Positions 1 to 7,772 are shown, numbered from the stretch's first letter. The stretch is 33,409 bases of DNA from Pseudarthrobacter sp. fls2-241-R2A-127 (GCF_030209355.1 NZ_JARVSF010000017.1:1-33409); one strand, 5' to 3'. Translations and numbers: made by a program. The notes: generated from the sequence alone by a model not told the origin.

Positions 1-89
1 TGGGCGGGGACGTCGCGGTCGCCGAGCAAGTCATGCTCCGACCGGGTAGCGGCGGTTGCGGTGTCCGCCGCGGTGTCGGTGATGGTCAT
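1..89 (-). CDS. aspA: Aspartate ammonia-lyase (aspartase), N-terminal fragment cut by the window edge
   Basis: About 29 codons are visible, running off the left edge. After a Thr/Ala-rich start the peptide reads TRSEHDLLGDRDVPA, the conserved opening of aspartases (the family pattern is R-x-E-x-D-x-L-G-x-x-x-V-P). The enzyme deaminates L-aspartate to fumarate plus ammonia. The ATG lies 8 bases after the stop of the asparaginase gene. The ribosome binding site (GAGGA) lies just past that stop, so the two genes are almost certainly co-transcribed. Asparaginase would feed aspartate directly to this enzyme. Identification rests on the N-terminal motif and the neighbour only. Confidence 0.85.
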   Translation of the reverse strand, partial: MTITDTAADTATAATRSEHDLLGDRDVPA

Positions 90-97
90 GGGTGTCC

Positions 98-1147
98 TCA
101 CAGGGCTTCGTTGTCGGGCGTGGACGGGTTGGAATTCAGGAAGTCGGTGGCGAGCAGCCGGCCCACCTGGTGGCCGCCGCCCAGCACCGGTGCCGTGGCG
201 ATGCCGTTGAGCGGCTCGGTGTCCAGGCCCAGCGCTTCCAGGAGTTGGACGGTGGCAGGCATCCGGGCGCGGTCGCCGCCGTCGGAAATCTTCACGGCCA
301 CGGCTCTGCCGTCGGCCAGGCCCACCAGCTGCACGCCCTCAAATCCGTCCTTGGCGACGGCGCCGGGCAGCAGCCGCATCAGCGTGGTGACATCGCGGCC
401 TTCCCCGGCCACCATCTCCGGGTGGTGCTGCATCGCCAGGCCGACGGCGGCTTCCGGGCTGCCGTCGTCGAGCGCGGCTGCCTTGGCGATCCGGCCGAAG
501 CCGCGGCCCATGCCGGCGAGCGTGAGGGCAAACAGCGGAGTGCCGCAGCCATCGGTGCTTACGGCGGCCGGTTCCTCGCCGGTGAGCTCGATGACGGTCT
601 CGAGCACGAGCTGCTGCAGGGGGTGGGACGGGTCCAGGTATCCCTGCACCGGCCAGCCATTGATCACGCAGGTGGCCACCATGGCCGCGTGCTTCCCGGA
701 GCAGTTCTGCGTGATCTGGGTGGCGCTGCCTCCGTTCCGGAGCCATTCTTCACGCTCTGCGGTCCCATAGGGGAGGTCGGTGCTGTTCCCCAGGTCGGTG
801 GGGGCCAGGCCGTGGAGTTCGAGGATGCGCAGCGCGCCGTCCCGGTGGATTGATCCGCCTGAATGGCTGGCGGCGGCCAGGGCCAGGAGGTCGGCAGGCA
901 GTTCAAGGCCGGCACGGACCATGGCCACGGCCTGGAAAGGCTTGAGGGCAGAGCGTGGATAGAACGGTGCCATGGGGTTGCCTGCTGATGCCGCCACTGA
1001 ACCGTCAGCCGACACGGCAACCGCGGAGCCGTAGTGGACGCTCTCCACCAGGCCGTCACGGATGGCGGCGACCAGCGGCGCGTGCTGCGGCAGGGCCAGC
1101 TCGGCCGGGGCAGCGGTATGGGCAGCAGAAAACACAGGGGATGGCAT
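98..1147 (-). CDS. Asparaginase, Asparaginase_II family (Rhizobium etli ReAV-like)
   Basis: This 349-residue protein matches the Asparaginase_II family in length and motifs. Visible are a Ser-Lys pair in PRSALKPFQ (about residue 65), the SHSGGSIH block, the metal-site-like CSGKHAAM segment (Cys and Lys three apart) and a second cysteine in DGCGTP. In the structurally studied R. etli enzyme these positions carry the catalytic Ser/Lys residues and a zinc-binding Cys-Lys-Cys set; equivalence here is inferred from motif order. It hydrolyses L-asparagine to aspartate and ammonia. No signal peptide is seen, so it is cytoplasmic. It sits 26 bases after a GntR regulator and 8 bases before aspA, forming an asparagine-to-fumarate operon. 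It is not homologous to the classical bacterial AnsA/AnsB fold. Confidence 0.88.
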   Translation of the reverse strand: MPSPVFSAAHTAAPAELALPQHAPLVAAIRDGLVESVHYGSAVAVSADGSVAASAGNPMAPFYPRSALKPFQAVAMVRAGLELPADLLALAAASHSGGSIHRDGALRILELHGLAPTDLGNSTDLPYGTAEREEWLRNGGSATQITQNCSGKHAAMVATCVINGWPVQGYLDPSHPLQQLVLETVIELTGEEPAAVSTDGCGTPLFALTLAGMGRGFGRIAKAAALDDGSPEAAVGLAMQHHPEMVAGEGRDVTTLMRLLPGAVAKDGFEGVQLVGLADGRAVAVKISDGGDRARMPATVQLLEALGLDTEPLNGIATAPVLGGGHQVGRLLATDFLNSNPSTPDNEAL

Positions 1148-1173
1148 GGGGTCCTTGGGAAGGTTTGGATTGG

Positions 1174-1881
1174 CTAGTTGTTGAGGATGGAGTCCAGGGC
1201 CACGCCCACGGCTTCCAGATGGTGGGCCATGGCGGCGCGGGCATTCTCCGCGGAGCCGGCCTCGATGGCGGCAAGGATTTCCTGGTGCTCAACGTCGGAG
1301 GCATGCTGGCGGTCGGCCACCATGTTCAACGTCTCGGACTGATGGGCAAGGGCGTCCCTGATATCGGCAACAACGCTTGCGAACACCCTGTTGCCACTGG
1401 CGCGGGCAATGGTGGCGTGGAAGCTGGAGTCCAGGGCAACCCAGGACTCCGGGTCCGTTTCCGTGGCCATGGCGGCGACGATCCCGCGGAGTACGTCGAG
1501 TTCCTCGGGAGTGCGCCGTTCTGCTGCCAGGCCGGCGGCCGGGACCTCGATGTGCGGGCGGGCCTCGGTCAGGTCCCGCGCCGAATATTGCCCCAGCGTG
1601 AGGTCGTTGGCTACCTTGCTGGCAACAACGAACGTTCCTTTGCCGGTCCTGGTGACCGTGAGGCCCAGGGCGGTGCAGGAACGGAGGGCTTCCCGGATCA
1701 CCGAACGGCTCACCCCGTATTGCTGGGAAAGCGTGGCTTCCGAGTTGAGTTTGCTTCCCACGGGGATGAGTTCCGATTCGATGTCCCCGCGAATGGCGTT
1801 GAACACCGCCTCGGCAGCGCTTAGCCGGGCAAGGGGACGGTACACAGGCTGTCCTGCTGTCCGGCTGTCTGACAGGTTCAC
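1174..1881 (-). CDS. GntR-family transcriptional regulator, FadR/FCD subfamily
   Basis: The 235-residue protein has an N-terminal winged helix (about residues 22-88: IRGDIESELIPVGSKLNSE, then VSRSVIREALR, then TGKGTFV) followed by an all-helical FCD effector domain. The FCD domain has the metal/ligand histidine pattern seen as FHATIARASGN and the later HQ and MAHHLEA positions. It is probably a repressor of the asparaginase-aspartase operon it leads; the ligand is likely an amino or dicarboxylic acid, by inference from neighbours. The start is a GTG only 6 bases after a -10 hexamer, suggesting a leaderless transcript. Two short palindromes lie at its promoter and first codons, fitting autoregulation. 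Confidence 0.88.
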   Translation of the reverse strand: MNLSDSRTAGQPVYRPLARLSAAEAVFNAIRGDIESELIPVGSKLNSEATLSQQYGVSRSVIREALRSCTALGLTVTRTGKGTFVVASKVANDLTLGQYSARDLTEARPHIEVPAAGLAAERRTPEELDVLRGIVAAMATETDPESWVALDSSFHATIARASGNRVFASVVADIRDALAHQSETLNMVADRQHASDVEHQEILAAIEAGSAENARAAMAHHLEAVGVALDSILNN

Positions 1882-1913
1882 GCCTTAAATATGGCACCCG
1901 TCACAGTCACTGT
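1865..1913. promoter_or_regulatory. Pair of 11-base palindromes, candidate GntR operators
   Basis: CTGTCTGACAG (1865-1875, within the first codons of the GntR gene) and ACAGTCACTGT (1903-1913, between -35 and -10) are both perfect 5+1+5 palindromes sharing the half-site ACAGT/CTGT. Their placement fits autorepression by the adjacent FadR-type regulator. Binding is inferred, not shown. Confidence 0.45.
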
Positions 1914-1916
1914 CAA
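1888..1916 (-). promoter_or_regulatory. Sigma-70-type promoter of the gntR-asparaginase-aspA operon
   Basis: Read on the minus strand, TTGACA (1916-1911) is followed by exactly 17 bases and then CATATT (1893-1888). The start GTG of the GntR gene lies at 1881, about where transcription should begin, so the mRNA would be leaderless. The -35 box lies within 10 bases of the dedA stop codon. Confidence 0.7.
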
Positions 1917-1923
1917 GCCTTCC

Positions 1924-2559
1924 CTAGTCCTGGCGCTGCCCTGCAGCTCGCCGGCGCCGCCGATGCCGCCGTGTGCGAAAGTGCCAGGCAATGAGTGCTG
2001 CCACCGCCAGCGCGGCGATGACGACGGCGATGTCCCGCCCGGCGGCCTGGGCGACGGCCTCGTAGGAGTTGCCCGCCAGGAAGCCCAGGAGCACGAACCC
2101 GATGCCCCATACCACGCCGCCTGCCGCGTTAAAGGCCAGGAACCGGCCGTACGGCATCCGCGAGGTTCCGGCCAGGGCGGGCATGACCGCCCGGAAGAAG
2201 GCCGTGAAGCGGCCCAGGAAGACGGCGGACCCGCCACGCCGCCGGAGCAGGTCCTGCGCATTCTGCAGCTTCCCGGAGTGCCGGGCCAGTGCCCTGGTCT
2301 TCAGGATGCGGCTGCCCAGGTGTTTCCCAACCTCGTAGCCCACACTGTCCCCCACGATCGCGGCGGCGACCACCAGGGCCATCATGGCGCCCAGTTGGAC
2401 TTCGCCCCGGCTGGCTACTACTCCCCCCAGGACCGCCGCGGTTTCACCCGGGATGACGAAGCCGATGAACAAGGCGTCCTCGGCAAAAACGAGGCAGAAC
2501 ACGGCGATGTATGCCACCAGCGGGCTGACGTTCATGAGGTTGTCGATGAACCCCGTCAT
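1924..2559 (-). CDS. DedA-family integral membrane protein
   Basis: About 211 residues from the chosen ATG. The frame is open 14 codons further upstream, but this ATG has an AGGG site about 10 bases before it and gives the typical family start MTGFIDNLMN. Family signatures are present: a re-entrant-like segment with FVIPGETAAVLGG, GDSVGYEVGKHLG, and the conserved block FLGRFTAFFRAVMPALAG with the two membrane-embedded arginines. It has about 4-5 membrane segments and a very basic C-terminal tail (RTRRHRRRRRA). DedA proteins are linked to membrane lipid (undecaprenyl phosphate or phosphatidylethanolamine) translocation and proton-motive-force maintenance; substrate here is unknown. It is a single gene, upstream in direction of the GntR operon. 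Confidence 0.85.
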   Translation of the reverse strand: MTGFIDNLMNVSPLVAYIAVFCLVFAEDALFIGFVIPGETAAVLGGVVASRGEVQLGAMMALVVAAAIVGDSVGYEVGKHLGSRILKTRALARHSGKLQNAQDLLRRRGGSAVFLGRFTAFFRAVMPALAGTSRMPYGRFLAFNAAGGVVWGIGFVLLGFLAGNSYEAVAQAAGRDIAVVIAALAVAALIAWHFRTRRHRRRRRAAGQRQD

Positions 2560-2772
2560 GGCAGCAACCCTAAGCCCGCGGTGCCGGGCTGGACACCCCA
2601 TGGATGAACAGGGCGGCGGGCCGCTCCAGGGGCGCTGCCCCGAATGGGTGGGTGGTGGCGGAGGTCAAGGTTGAGCCTGTTTCTATGGCCGGCGGTCAGG
2701 GTACCTACGAGTATGCGCCTTCGCTCCTGAAATTTCCCTGACAGTCGACATGGATGGCGACCGCACGAATCC

Positions 2773-2857
2773 GGCACGAACGTACCGTCAGGCCGGCCCG
2801 GGACTTATTTTTTCACTCCCGCGGTGCTAACTTTGCCTTAATCGGCACGATCGTGCC
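2773..2857. promoter_or_regulatory. Candidate HipB operators upstream of hipB
   Basis: A perfect 14-base palindrome GGCACGATCGTGCC lies at 2844-2857, immediately before the hipB ribosome binding site. A degenerate copy GGCACGAACGTACC (12 of 14 positions the same) lies at 2773-2786, about 71 bases upstream centre to centre. HipB antitoxins autoregulate by binding paired palindromes, so these are probable operators. They occupy most of the informative sequence in the 306-base gap between dedA and hipB; no gene was seen in that gap. Confidence 0.55.
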
Positions 2858-2865
2858 TAGGAGGT

Positions 2866-3138
2866 ATGGTGACTGACTCCCTGATGGGGCAGGTGGCGGC
2901 GGAGGTCCGTGCCCGGCGCAAAGCCCTGCGGCTCAACCAGCGCGACCTGGCGGACATCGCCGGCGTATCCGAACGCTTCGTCCGGTTCGTGGAACAGGGA
3001 AAGCCGAGTGTCCAGGTGGACTCGCTGCTTGCCCTGCTGGAGGCCCTGGGCCTCCGACTCGAGGTCGCGCCACGCACCAGCCATGCCGTGCGGACGCTCA
3101 TACACTCCGCAAACGGGGACGGTGGAACCGGAGAATGA
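2866..3138 (+). CDS. hipB: HipB-like antitoxin, XRE-family helix-turn-helix protein
   Basis: This 90-residue protein is an almost bare helix-turn-helix: RARRKALRLNQRDLADIAGVSERFVRFVEQGKPSV (about residues 15-50) is the XRE pattern, followed by LLALLEALGLRLEV, typical of HipB antitoxins. AGGAGG at 2859-2864 is too close to the ATG at 2866 for a normal start; the GTG at 2869 (4 bases of spacing) is more plausible, so true length may be 89. The stop overlaps the hipA start (ATGA), showing coupling. It likely binds the palindromes upstream and neutralised the HipA kinase before hipA was damaged. Confidence 0.85.
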   Translation: MVTDSLMGQVAAEVRARRKALRLNQRDLADIAGVSERFVRFVEQGKPSVQVDSLLALLEALGLRLEVAPRTSHAVRTLIHSANGDGGTGE

Positions 3139-4008
3139 GGCACCGCGTGGCGGACGTGTACAAGGCCGGCGTCCTGGCCGCCCGGCTGGAGCGGCACGAC
3201 GGACAAGCTTTCCGCCGGGATGATCTCGCTGCCGGTGGCCACGGCGGGGAAGCGGTTTATCCTCAAACTCAACGCCCCCGAGTTCCCGCATGTGGTGGAG
3301 AACGAGTTCATCATGTTCCGCTACGCCGCCAAGCTGAGGATTCCCCTGGGCCGGGTCCAGCTGATCCACGATGTCGCCGGGCGTCCCGGGCTTCTCGTGG
3401 AACGCTTCGACCGGGTGCCGCTTCCTGGTGGTGGCCCGGACGACGTCCAGCGCCTTGCCGTTGAAGACGGGGCCCAGGTGCTCAAGCTCTACCCCGCGGA
3501 CAAGTACAACGTGGGCTACGGGCAGGTCTGCAGGGCGCTGGCCGATCACTGCGCGGCACCGCTGCCTGCCCTGCGGAACCTCTCGCTGCAGGCCGCCTTT
3601 GCCTGGCTCACGGGCAATGGCGACCTGCACGCCAAGAACGTATCCATGGTGCAGGACCCGGGCGGGGAATGGCGGATCGCCCCGGTATACGACATTCCCT
3701 CCACCGTGGTGTACGGGGACAAAACCCTGGCGCTGACCCTGGGTGGCAAACGGACCGGCATCTCCCGCCGGCATTTCCTGGGCTGGGCCACCGCATTGGG
3801 CTTGCCGGAGCGTGCGGCCGCCACGGTGGTGGAGTTGGCGCTGAAGGCATCCGCTCCGCTCCTGGCCGACCTCGAGGCAGGGACGGCTTTCGCGCTCGGG
3901 AATGCTTCCACGGCGGCCGACGACGGCGGGTCACCCTTCCCGGCGATGGTCACCCGGGCATGGGTCAAGGAGCTGAAGCACCGGCGCCGCCTGTTTGAGG
4001 CACCGTAG
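3135..4008 (+). pseudogene. hipA: hipA serine/threonine-kinase toxin with an internal deletion and frame change
   Basis: The first 23 codons (ADVYKAGVLAARLERHDG, ending near 3200) are a standard HipA N-terminus. At 3202 the frame shifts and reads DKLSAGMISLPVA, followed by a good HipA kinase core to the stop at 4006-4008. Intact HipA proteins are roughly 400-430 residues, so about 120-130 residues are missing between these blocks, including most of the N-subdomain and the loop with the autophosphorylated serine. The core retains the ATP-lysine-like LKLN, GDLHAKN (catalytic Asp codon at 3622) and the metal-site VYDIPS (Asp codon at 3691). A shorter product could start at ATG 3220, but no ribosome binding site is evident there. 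Junction bases are compatible with a short-homology deletion at GGAC. Confidence 0.8.
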
Positions 4009-4029
4009 TCCGGAGCCGGCCACGCAGCC

Positions 4030-4647
4030 TTAGAGGTGCTGGATGCCCGCCCGCTGCATGGCATCCCGGTAGGTTTCCACACTCTTCGCCAGGAGTTCCT
4101 CCTGCTTGGCATCTGAAACAGCAAAGGCCCTCCCGCCCAGGGCGGAGGCCTTGTAGATCTTGATGCCACTGTTCTTCAGCGACGAGTGGTAGGTCTTTTC
4201 AAACAGGGTCAGGAACGTCGAAGCATCCGTACCGTGCGCGATAACCGCCGAGACGCGGGAATTGATCTTGAGGAACTGGCGGAAGGGGCGCAGGCCATCT
4301 GTTTTTTCCTGGACGCTCAGCGCCGACGGGCTGCCGCTTTCGCGGATCCACGGGTAGGCGTTCCACGGCATGACGTACTGCGGATCCAGTTCGGCGAGTT
4401 CGTAGATCTGGGTGGCGCGGCGGGCTGCTTCGTCGTCGTTGAAGAGGGAGACGAACCCGGATTCGGTGCCCTTGCCGGGGCTGGCCTGGAGGCTGATGAT
4501 TCTGCACTCGTCTTCGTCATGGACGGGGTCGATATAGGGGACGGTGGAACCGGGCTTCTTTTCCATCAGTTCTTCGCAAAGTTGGGTTACCTTCGCGATG
4601 TTCGGTTCCTGTAGCAGGGCCTTTTTTTCGTCCCAATCAATCGTCAC
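4030..4647 (-). CDS. Uracil-DNA-glycosylase-superfamily protein
   Basis: From the GTG at 4647 (GGGAGAA site 7 bases upstream) the product is 205 residues: VTIDWDEKKALLQEP... An in-frame ATG further up (4725) lacks a binding site. The order of motifs fits actinobacterial small UDG-like proteins: VPYIDP, then SLQASPGKGTESGFVS (the xxPG loop), NDDEAAR, VMPWNAYPWI, and VIAHGTDAS near the end of the fold. The usual catalytic Asp/Asn after the first loop is not obvious, so activity on uracil is uncertain. It is convergent with hipA and preceded by a CtaG-like gene reading the same way. Role is inferred: base-excision repair or a nucleic-acid-binding relative. Confidence 0.65.
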   Translation of the reverse strand: MTIDWDEKKALLQEPNIAKVTQLCEELMEKKPGSTVPYIDPVHDEDECRIISLQASPGKGTESGFVSLFNDDEAARRATQIYELAELDPQYVMPWNAYPWIRESGSPSALSVQEKTDGLRPFRQFLKINSRVSAVIAHGTDASTFLTLFEKTYHSSLKNSGIKIYKASALGGRAFAVSDAKQEELLAKSVETYRDAMQRAGIQHL

Positions 4648-4749
4648 GATTTCTCCCTTTGCAGCGAGGCGTCCAGAATCAGGCGTCCTATGCCACTCTA
4701 CGCTTCCGCGGGGAGAGCTGGGCACACTTGATTTTTGGTCCGGGCCAGC

Positions 4750-5631
4750 TTAGTGCCGGCCCCGCAGGTGCTGGGCGTGCAGCTCATCGAGTTGCTCATC
4801 GGTCAGTTCATCAAAAACCACGGCTTCGCGCTTGTCGCTGCGGGAGAAGCGGATGAACATGAGGATGATCAGCGGCAGGTCCACCACCTCGCAGATGAAC
4901 CACAGCAAATTCCCCGCGAACTGCTGGTCCTGCAAGGCGTCCCTGAACCACCACTGGGGATCCGGGACGGTCATGGCATGGTCGAGGACCTGGCCGTTGA
5001 GGCTGAGGAGGATTCCGGGGACGGCATCGATCAGCAACTCAATGAACACGAACATGAATTCCAGGGTCAGGTAGGCGCTGGACCGATGGAAATTGGATTC
5101 CTCGATGATGGGCAGTGCCATGAGCATGCCCAGCATCGGGACGCCAAGTGTAAGCAGGGCGTCCGCCGCGGGGTTGGTCCGCAGGGTGTAGAAGGCCGGT
5201 GTGAGGAAGGTGGAGAAGAGGGCCAGGCCCAGCAACGGTGCGCCGAACGAATTGCTGACGAACCGCACCGGCCGGCTGGACAGGACGGCATCGAAGACTT
5301 TAATGCCATGGTCCGGCAACGCCGCACGCGCAAGCGTCAGGGGTTTTCCCAGGCCTATGAGCAGCGGAACCACAAAGAGCAGCAAGGAAATTTTGAGCGT
5401 GAATGCCCACCGTTGCTGCGGGCCGTACACGCCGGTGAAACCACAGGTCAGGATGATGAAAGTACCAAGGCCCAGTAGGTAGAACGCCAGCGACCGCCAG
5501 GCCGGCCACCGGTGGCCTTTGCGTCCGGCCGAACGCATCCCCCACCCGTAGAGGACTCCGGCCACAACGACGAACGCTGTGGCGGCCCAGTCGAGGCGCC
5601 AGGAGGAAACAAGGATCTCAAGCGGTGGCAC
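4750..5631 (-). CDS. CtaG-like (Caa3_CtaG) integral membrane protein
   Basis: About 293 residues from a GTG at 5631; the reading frame is open far upstream, but that part overlaps the divergent gene and looks non-coding. No strong ribosome binding site is visible, so the start is uncertain. It has about seven hydrophobic segments. The block TCGFTGVYGPQQRWAFTLK, then LLFVVPLLIGLGKPLTLAR, then a long C-terminal membrane domain is characteristic of the Caa3_CtaG family, implicated in cytochrome caa3 oxidase assembly in Bacillus and in copper handling in actinobacteria. The tail is charged (FDELTDEQLDELHAQ). No cytochrome oxidase gene lies nearby, so a generic assembly or copper role is inferred. 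Confidence 0.75.
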   Translation of the reverse strand: MPPLEILVSSWRLDWAATAFVVVAGVLYGWGMRSAGRKGHRWPAWRSLAFYLLGLGTFIILTCGFTGVYGPQQRWAFTLKISLLLFVVPLLIGLGKPLTLARAALPDHGIKVFDAVLSSRPVRFVSNSFGAPLLGLALFSTFLTPAFYTLRTNPAADALLTLGVPMLGMLMALPIIEESNFHRSSAYLTLEFMFVFIELLIDAVPGILLSLNGQVLDHAMTVPDPQWWFRDALQDQQFAGNLLWFICEVVDLPLIILMFIRFSRSDKREAVVFDELTDEQLDELHAQHLRGRH

Positions 5632-5701
5632 GGGCCAATGGTAGCCACTGTTCCTGAGAGCACCATGGACGTTTCCCGGAAACCCTGGTCCCGGTGCCGG
5701 G

Positions 5702-6226
5702 ATGCTGTTCAATGTGAGGATGCAGTTCACCAGGAGGGGCCTGAAAGACGACGGCTTTTTGGGCTTCAGGCCCCTGACGGACCTCGACGCCATGCGCGTC
5801 CCGCGGGGAACGGGCATTTTCGTCATCGTGGCGCCGGACGCGTTCCGGCCGGAATTCCTGAAGAAGAGCACCGCCGGCGTCTTCAAGAAGAAGGATCCCT
5901 CCCTGCCGGAGCAGGACCTCAGGGCTGCCTGGGTGGACAAGGCCGCTGTGCTGTACCTCGGCAAAGCCGGTCCGGGCAGCAAGGGCAACCGCGGGCTAAG
6001 GCGGCAGATCCAGGAGTTCATGGACTTCGGGCACGGAAAGCCGCCGGGCCATTGGGACGGCCGGCTCATCTGGCAACTCAGGGATGCCGGCACGTTGCTG
6101 GTTGCGTGGAAGGAAATGGCAGCCGAAACCCTCAACCAGGCCGAGGCGGATTACCACACAGGCTTTGTCGAGGAATACGGGAAACTCCCCTATGCGAACC
6201 TCGTGCGGGGGCGGACCAAAGGCTGA
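5702..6226 (+). CDS. GIY-YIG-like protein of unknown function
   Basis: This 174-residue protein is cytoplasmic by composition. It carries GIFVIVAP (about residue 38) and VLYLGKAG (about residue 84), which match the two-strand GIY...YIG core. They are followed by an arginine-bearing helix (LRRQIQEF) and HGKPPGHWDGRLIWQL, resembling single-domain GIY-YIG proteins; the conserved family Glu may be in AETLNQAEADY. Start could be 5702 or the ATG at 5720; neither has a good binding site. It is divergent from the CtaG-like gene and convergent with the S4 gene (15 bases apart). Nuclease activity is conjecture. Confidence 0.6.
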   Translation: MLFNVRMQFTRRGLKDDGFLGFRPLTDLDAMRVPRGTGIFVIVAPDAFRPEFLKKSTAGVFKKKDPSLPEQDLRAAWVDKAAVLYLGKAGPGSKGNRGLRRQIQEFMDFGHGKPPGHWDGRLIWQLRDAGTLLVAWKEMAAETLNQAEADYHTGFVEEYGKLPYANLVRGRTKG

Positions 6227-6241
6227 CGCCGGCGCAACAGG

Positions 6242-6625
6242 TCAGGCCGGCCCGCGGAGACGCTCCATCTCACGGCGGTCCTTCTTGGTGGGCCGCCCGG
6301 CGCCCCGGTCCCGTTGCGGGAGCCCCAGCGCCGGCAGGACAGGCCGCGGGGGAGTGTGGTCGGTAAAGCAGTGGGATGCGGCCTCGGCCCCCACCCGCTT
6401 GGCGATCAGCCGCCGCACCTCAAGGACGCGCTCGTACCCGGACATGCGCACCGTCACCGTGTCTCCCGTGACCAGCGTCGCGGAAGCCTTGGACGGGCTG
6501 CCGTTGAGGCGGACGTGCCCCGCACGGCAGGCGGCGGTGGCGGCGGACCGGGTCTTGTAGGCGCGGACGGCCCACAACCACGCATCGATTCGGACACTGG
6601 CGGGGGAGGAAGGGAGGCTGGTCAT
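6242..6625 (-). CDS. S4-domain RNA-binding protein, Hsp15-like
   Basis: About 127 residues. The S4 fold is clear: RIDAWLWAVRAYKTRSAATAAC, AGHVRLNG, then a strand with TLVTGDTVTVR. The C-terminus is basic (GRPTKKDRREMERLRGP), as in Hsp15/HslR proteins that bind stalled 50S subunits carrying peptidyl-tRNA. A TATACT hexamer on the minus strand (6642-6637) sits 11 bases before the chosen ATG. The upstream GTG at 6634 would lie at or before the transcription start, which favours 6625. It reads with, and 34 bases downstream of, the sulfite-oxidase-like gene, but that hexamer suggests its own promoter. Confidence 0.82.
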   Translation of the reverse strand: MTSLPSSPASVRIDAWLWAVRAYKTRSAATAACRAGHVRLNGSPSKASATLVTGDTVTVRMSGYERVLEVRRLIAKRVGAEAASHCFTDHTPPRPVLPALGLPQRDRGAGRPTKKDRREMERLRGPA

Positions 6626-6659
6626 GGTTGGCACCGAGTATAGCCCCGGGCCGCCTGCC

Positions 6660-7772
6660 TCACTCCACCGTCACCCGGACCCGCTGCACCACGTTGTTGC
6701 CCATCCCCTGGTAATTCCAGTTCTGCTCCAGCGGCTGGGTGGCGCCGGTTGCGTCGGTGGCGCGGCAGGCCAGGACATGCTCGCCGGGTTCGGCCACCCA
6801 CGGCATGCTCCACCCCCGCCACGCGTAGCCGCCGGCGGGCTTGTCCAACCTGGCGGGCAGCCAGGTGCCGTCGATGGCCACCTCGACGCCGGTCACGGCG
6901 CCTTCCCCGGACCAGGCCCGGCCCTGCAAGGTAACCGGGCCGGGGCGGACAAACCGCCGGCGCGTGAAAAAGTCCGGGATTCCCGGCGGAACCATCAACG
7001 AACGCACCCTGATCCTCGAAACCGGCCGGCCGGCGTCGTCCGCGGAGGCCTGGTAGCGGTAAGCGGACTGTTGCTGGAACCCGGTGAACGGCGCCCTGGC
7101 CACTTCGATCGATTCCAGCCACTTGACGCTGGCCATCCCGTACCAGCCCGGAACCACCAGGCGCAGCGGGTATCCATGCTGCGGGGGCAGCTCGGCCCCG
7201 TTCATCGCGTAGGCAAGGACGACGTCGGGACGCAGGGCTTCGCGGACCGGCAGGCTGCGTGCGTAATGGTGCGGGACGCCGCCCTGGACGCCCGCATCCG
7301 CGCCGGTGAAGACCACTTCCAGGGCGCCAGGCAGTATTCCCGCTTTATCCAGGAGGTAGGCCAACGGCACGCCGGTCCAGTGGGCCGTGCCCACCGCTTC
7401 GAGCACCCACGGCTGGCTGAGGGGCCGCGGCTCCAGCAGGGATCTGCCGTTGCCTGCACATTCCAGGGTGACCGGGACGGTGATGGCCGGGGCCCTGCGG
7501 AGGGCTGCCAGGTTAACCTCCAGGGCCCGTTCCACCGCACCCCGGATCCGCAGGTGCCAGGACGGGCCGTCGATGTCCGGGATATCGAAATGCGTGAGCA
7601 CGTAGTGGAGCCCCGGCGGCGTGACGTCGCGGCGGAGCGCCTCAAGGGGCATTGAATGGTTCCGGGCGGAGAGCTGCAGTTCCTCGGAAGTGAGGGGACC
7701 CTGCGACGGGCCGGCGGGAACCGAAAGGGCTTCAGGGGCCGCTGCTTGGCTGTGTTCTCTGGTCTCTGTCAT
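6660..7772 (-). CDS. Sulfite-oxidase-family molybdopterin oxidoreductase, cytosolic
   Basis: This 370-residue protein has the sulfite oxidase layout. A molybdopterin-binding domain runs to about residue 250, with the Mo-ligand cysteine in TLECAGNGR, a RIRG segment and the substrate-site block GYPLRLVVPGWYGMASVKWL. A C-terminal Mo-co dimerisation domain (VAIDGTWLPARL ... YAWRGWSMPW ... NQGMGNN-like end) follows. No Tat or Sec signal is visible (MTETREHSQ...), and no heme domain is attached, so it is a soluble cytosolic member. Likely activity is oxidation of sulfite or reduction of an S-/N-oxide; the electron partner is not encoded nearby. It appears monocistronic. Confidence 0.85.
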   Translation of the reverse strand: MTETREHSQAAAPEALSVPAGPSQGPLTSEELQLSARNHSMPLEALRRDVTPPGLHYVLTHFDIPDIDGPSWHLRIRGAVERALEVNLAALRRAPAITVPVTLECAGNGRSLLEPRPLSQPWVLEAVGTAHWTGVPLAYLLDKAGILPGALEVVFTGADAGVQGGVPHHYARSLPVREALRPDVVLAYAMNGAELPPQHGYPLRLVVPGWYGMASVKWLESIEVARAPFTGFQQQSAYRYQASADDAGRPVSRIRVRSLMVPPGIPDFFTRRRFVRPGPVTLQGRAWSGEGAVTGVEVAIDGTWLPARLDKPAGGYAWRGWSMPWVAEPGEHVLACRATDATGATQPLEQNWNYQGMGNNVVQRVRVTVE

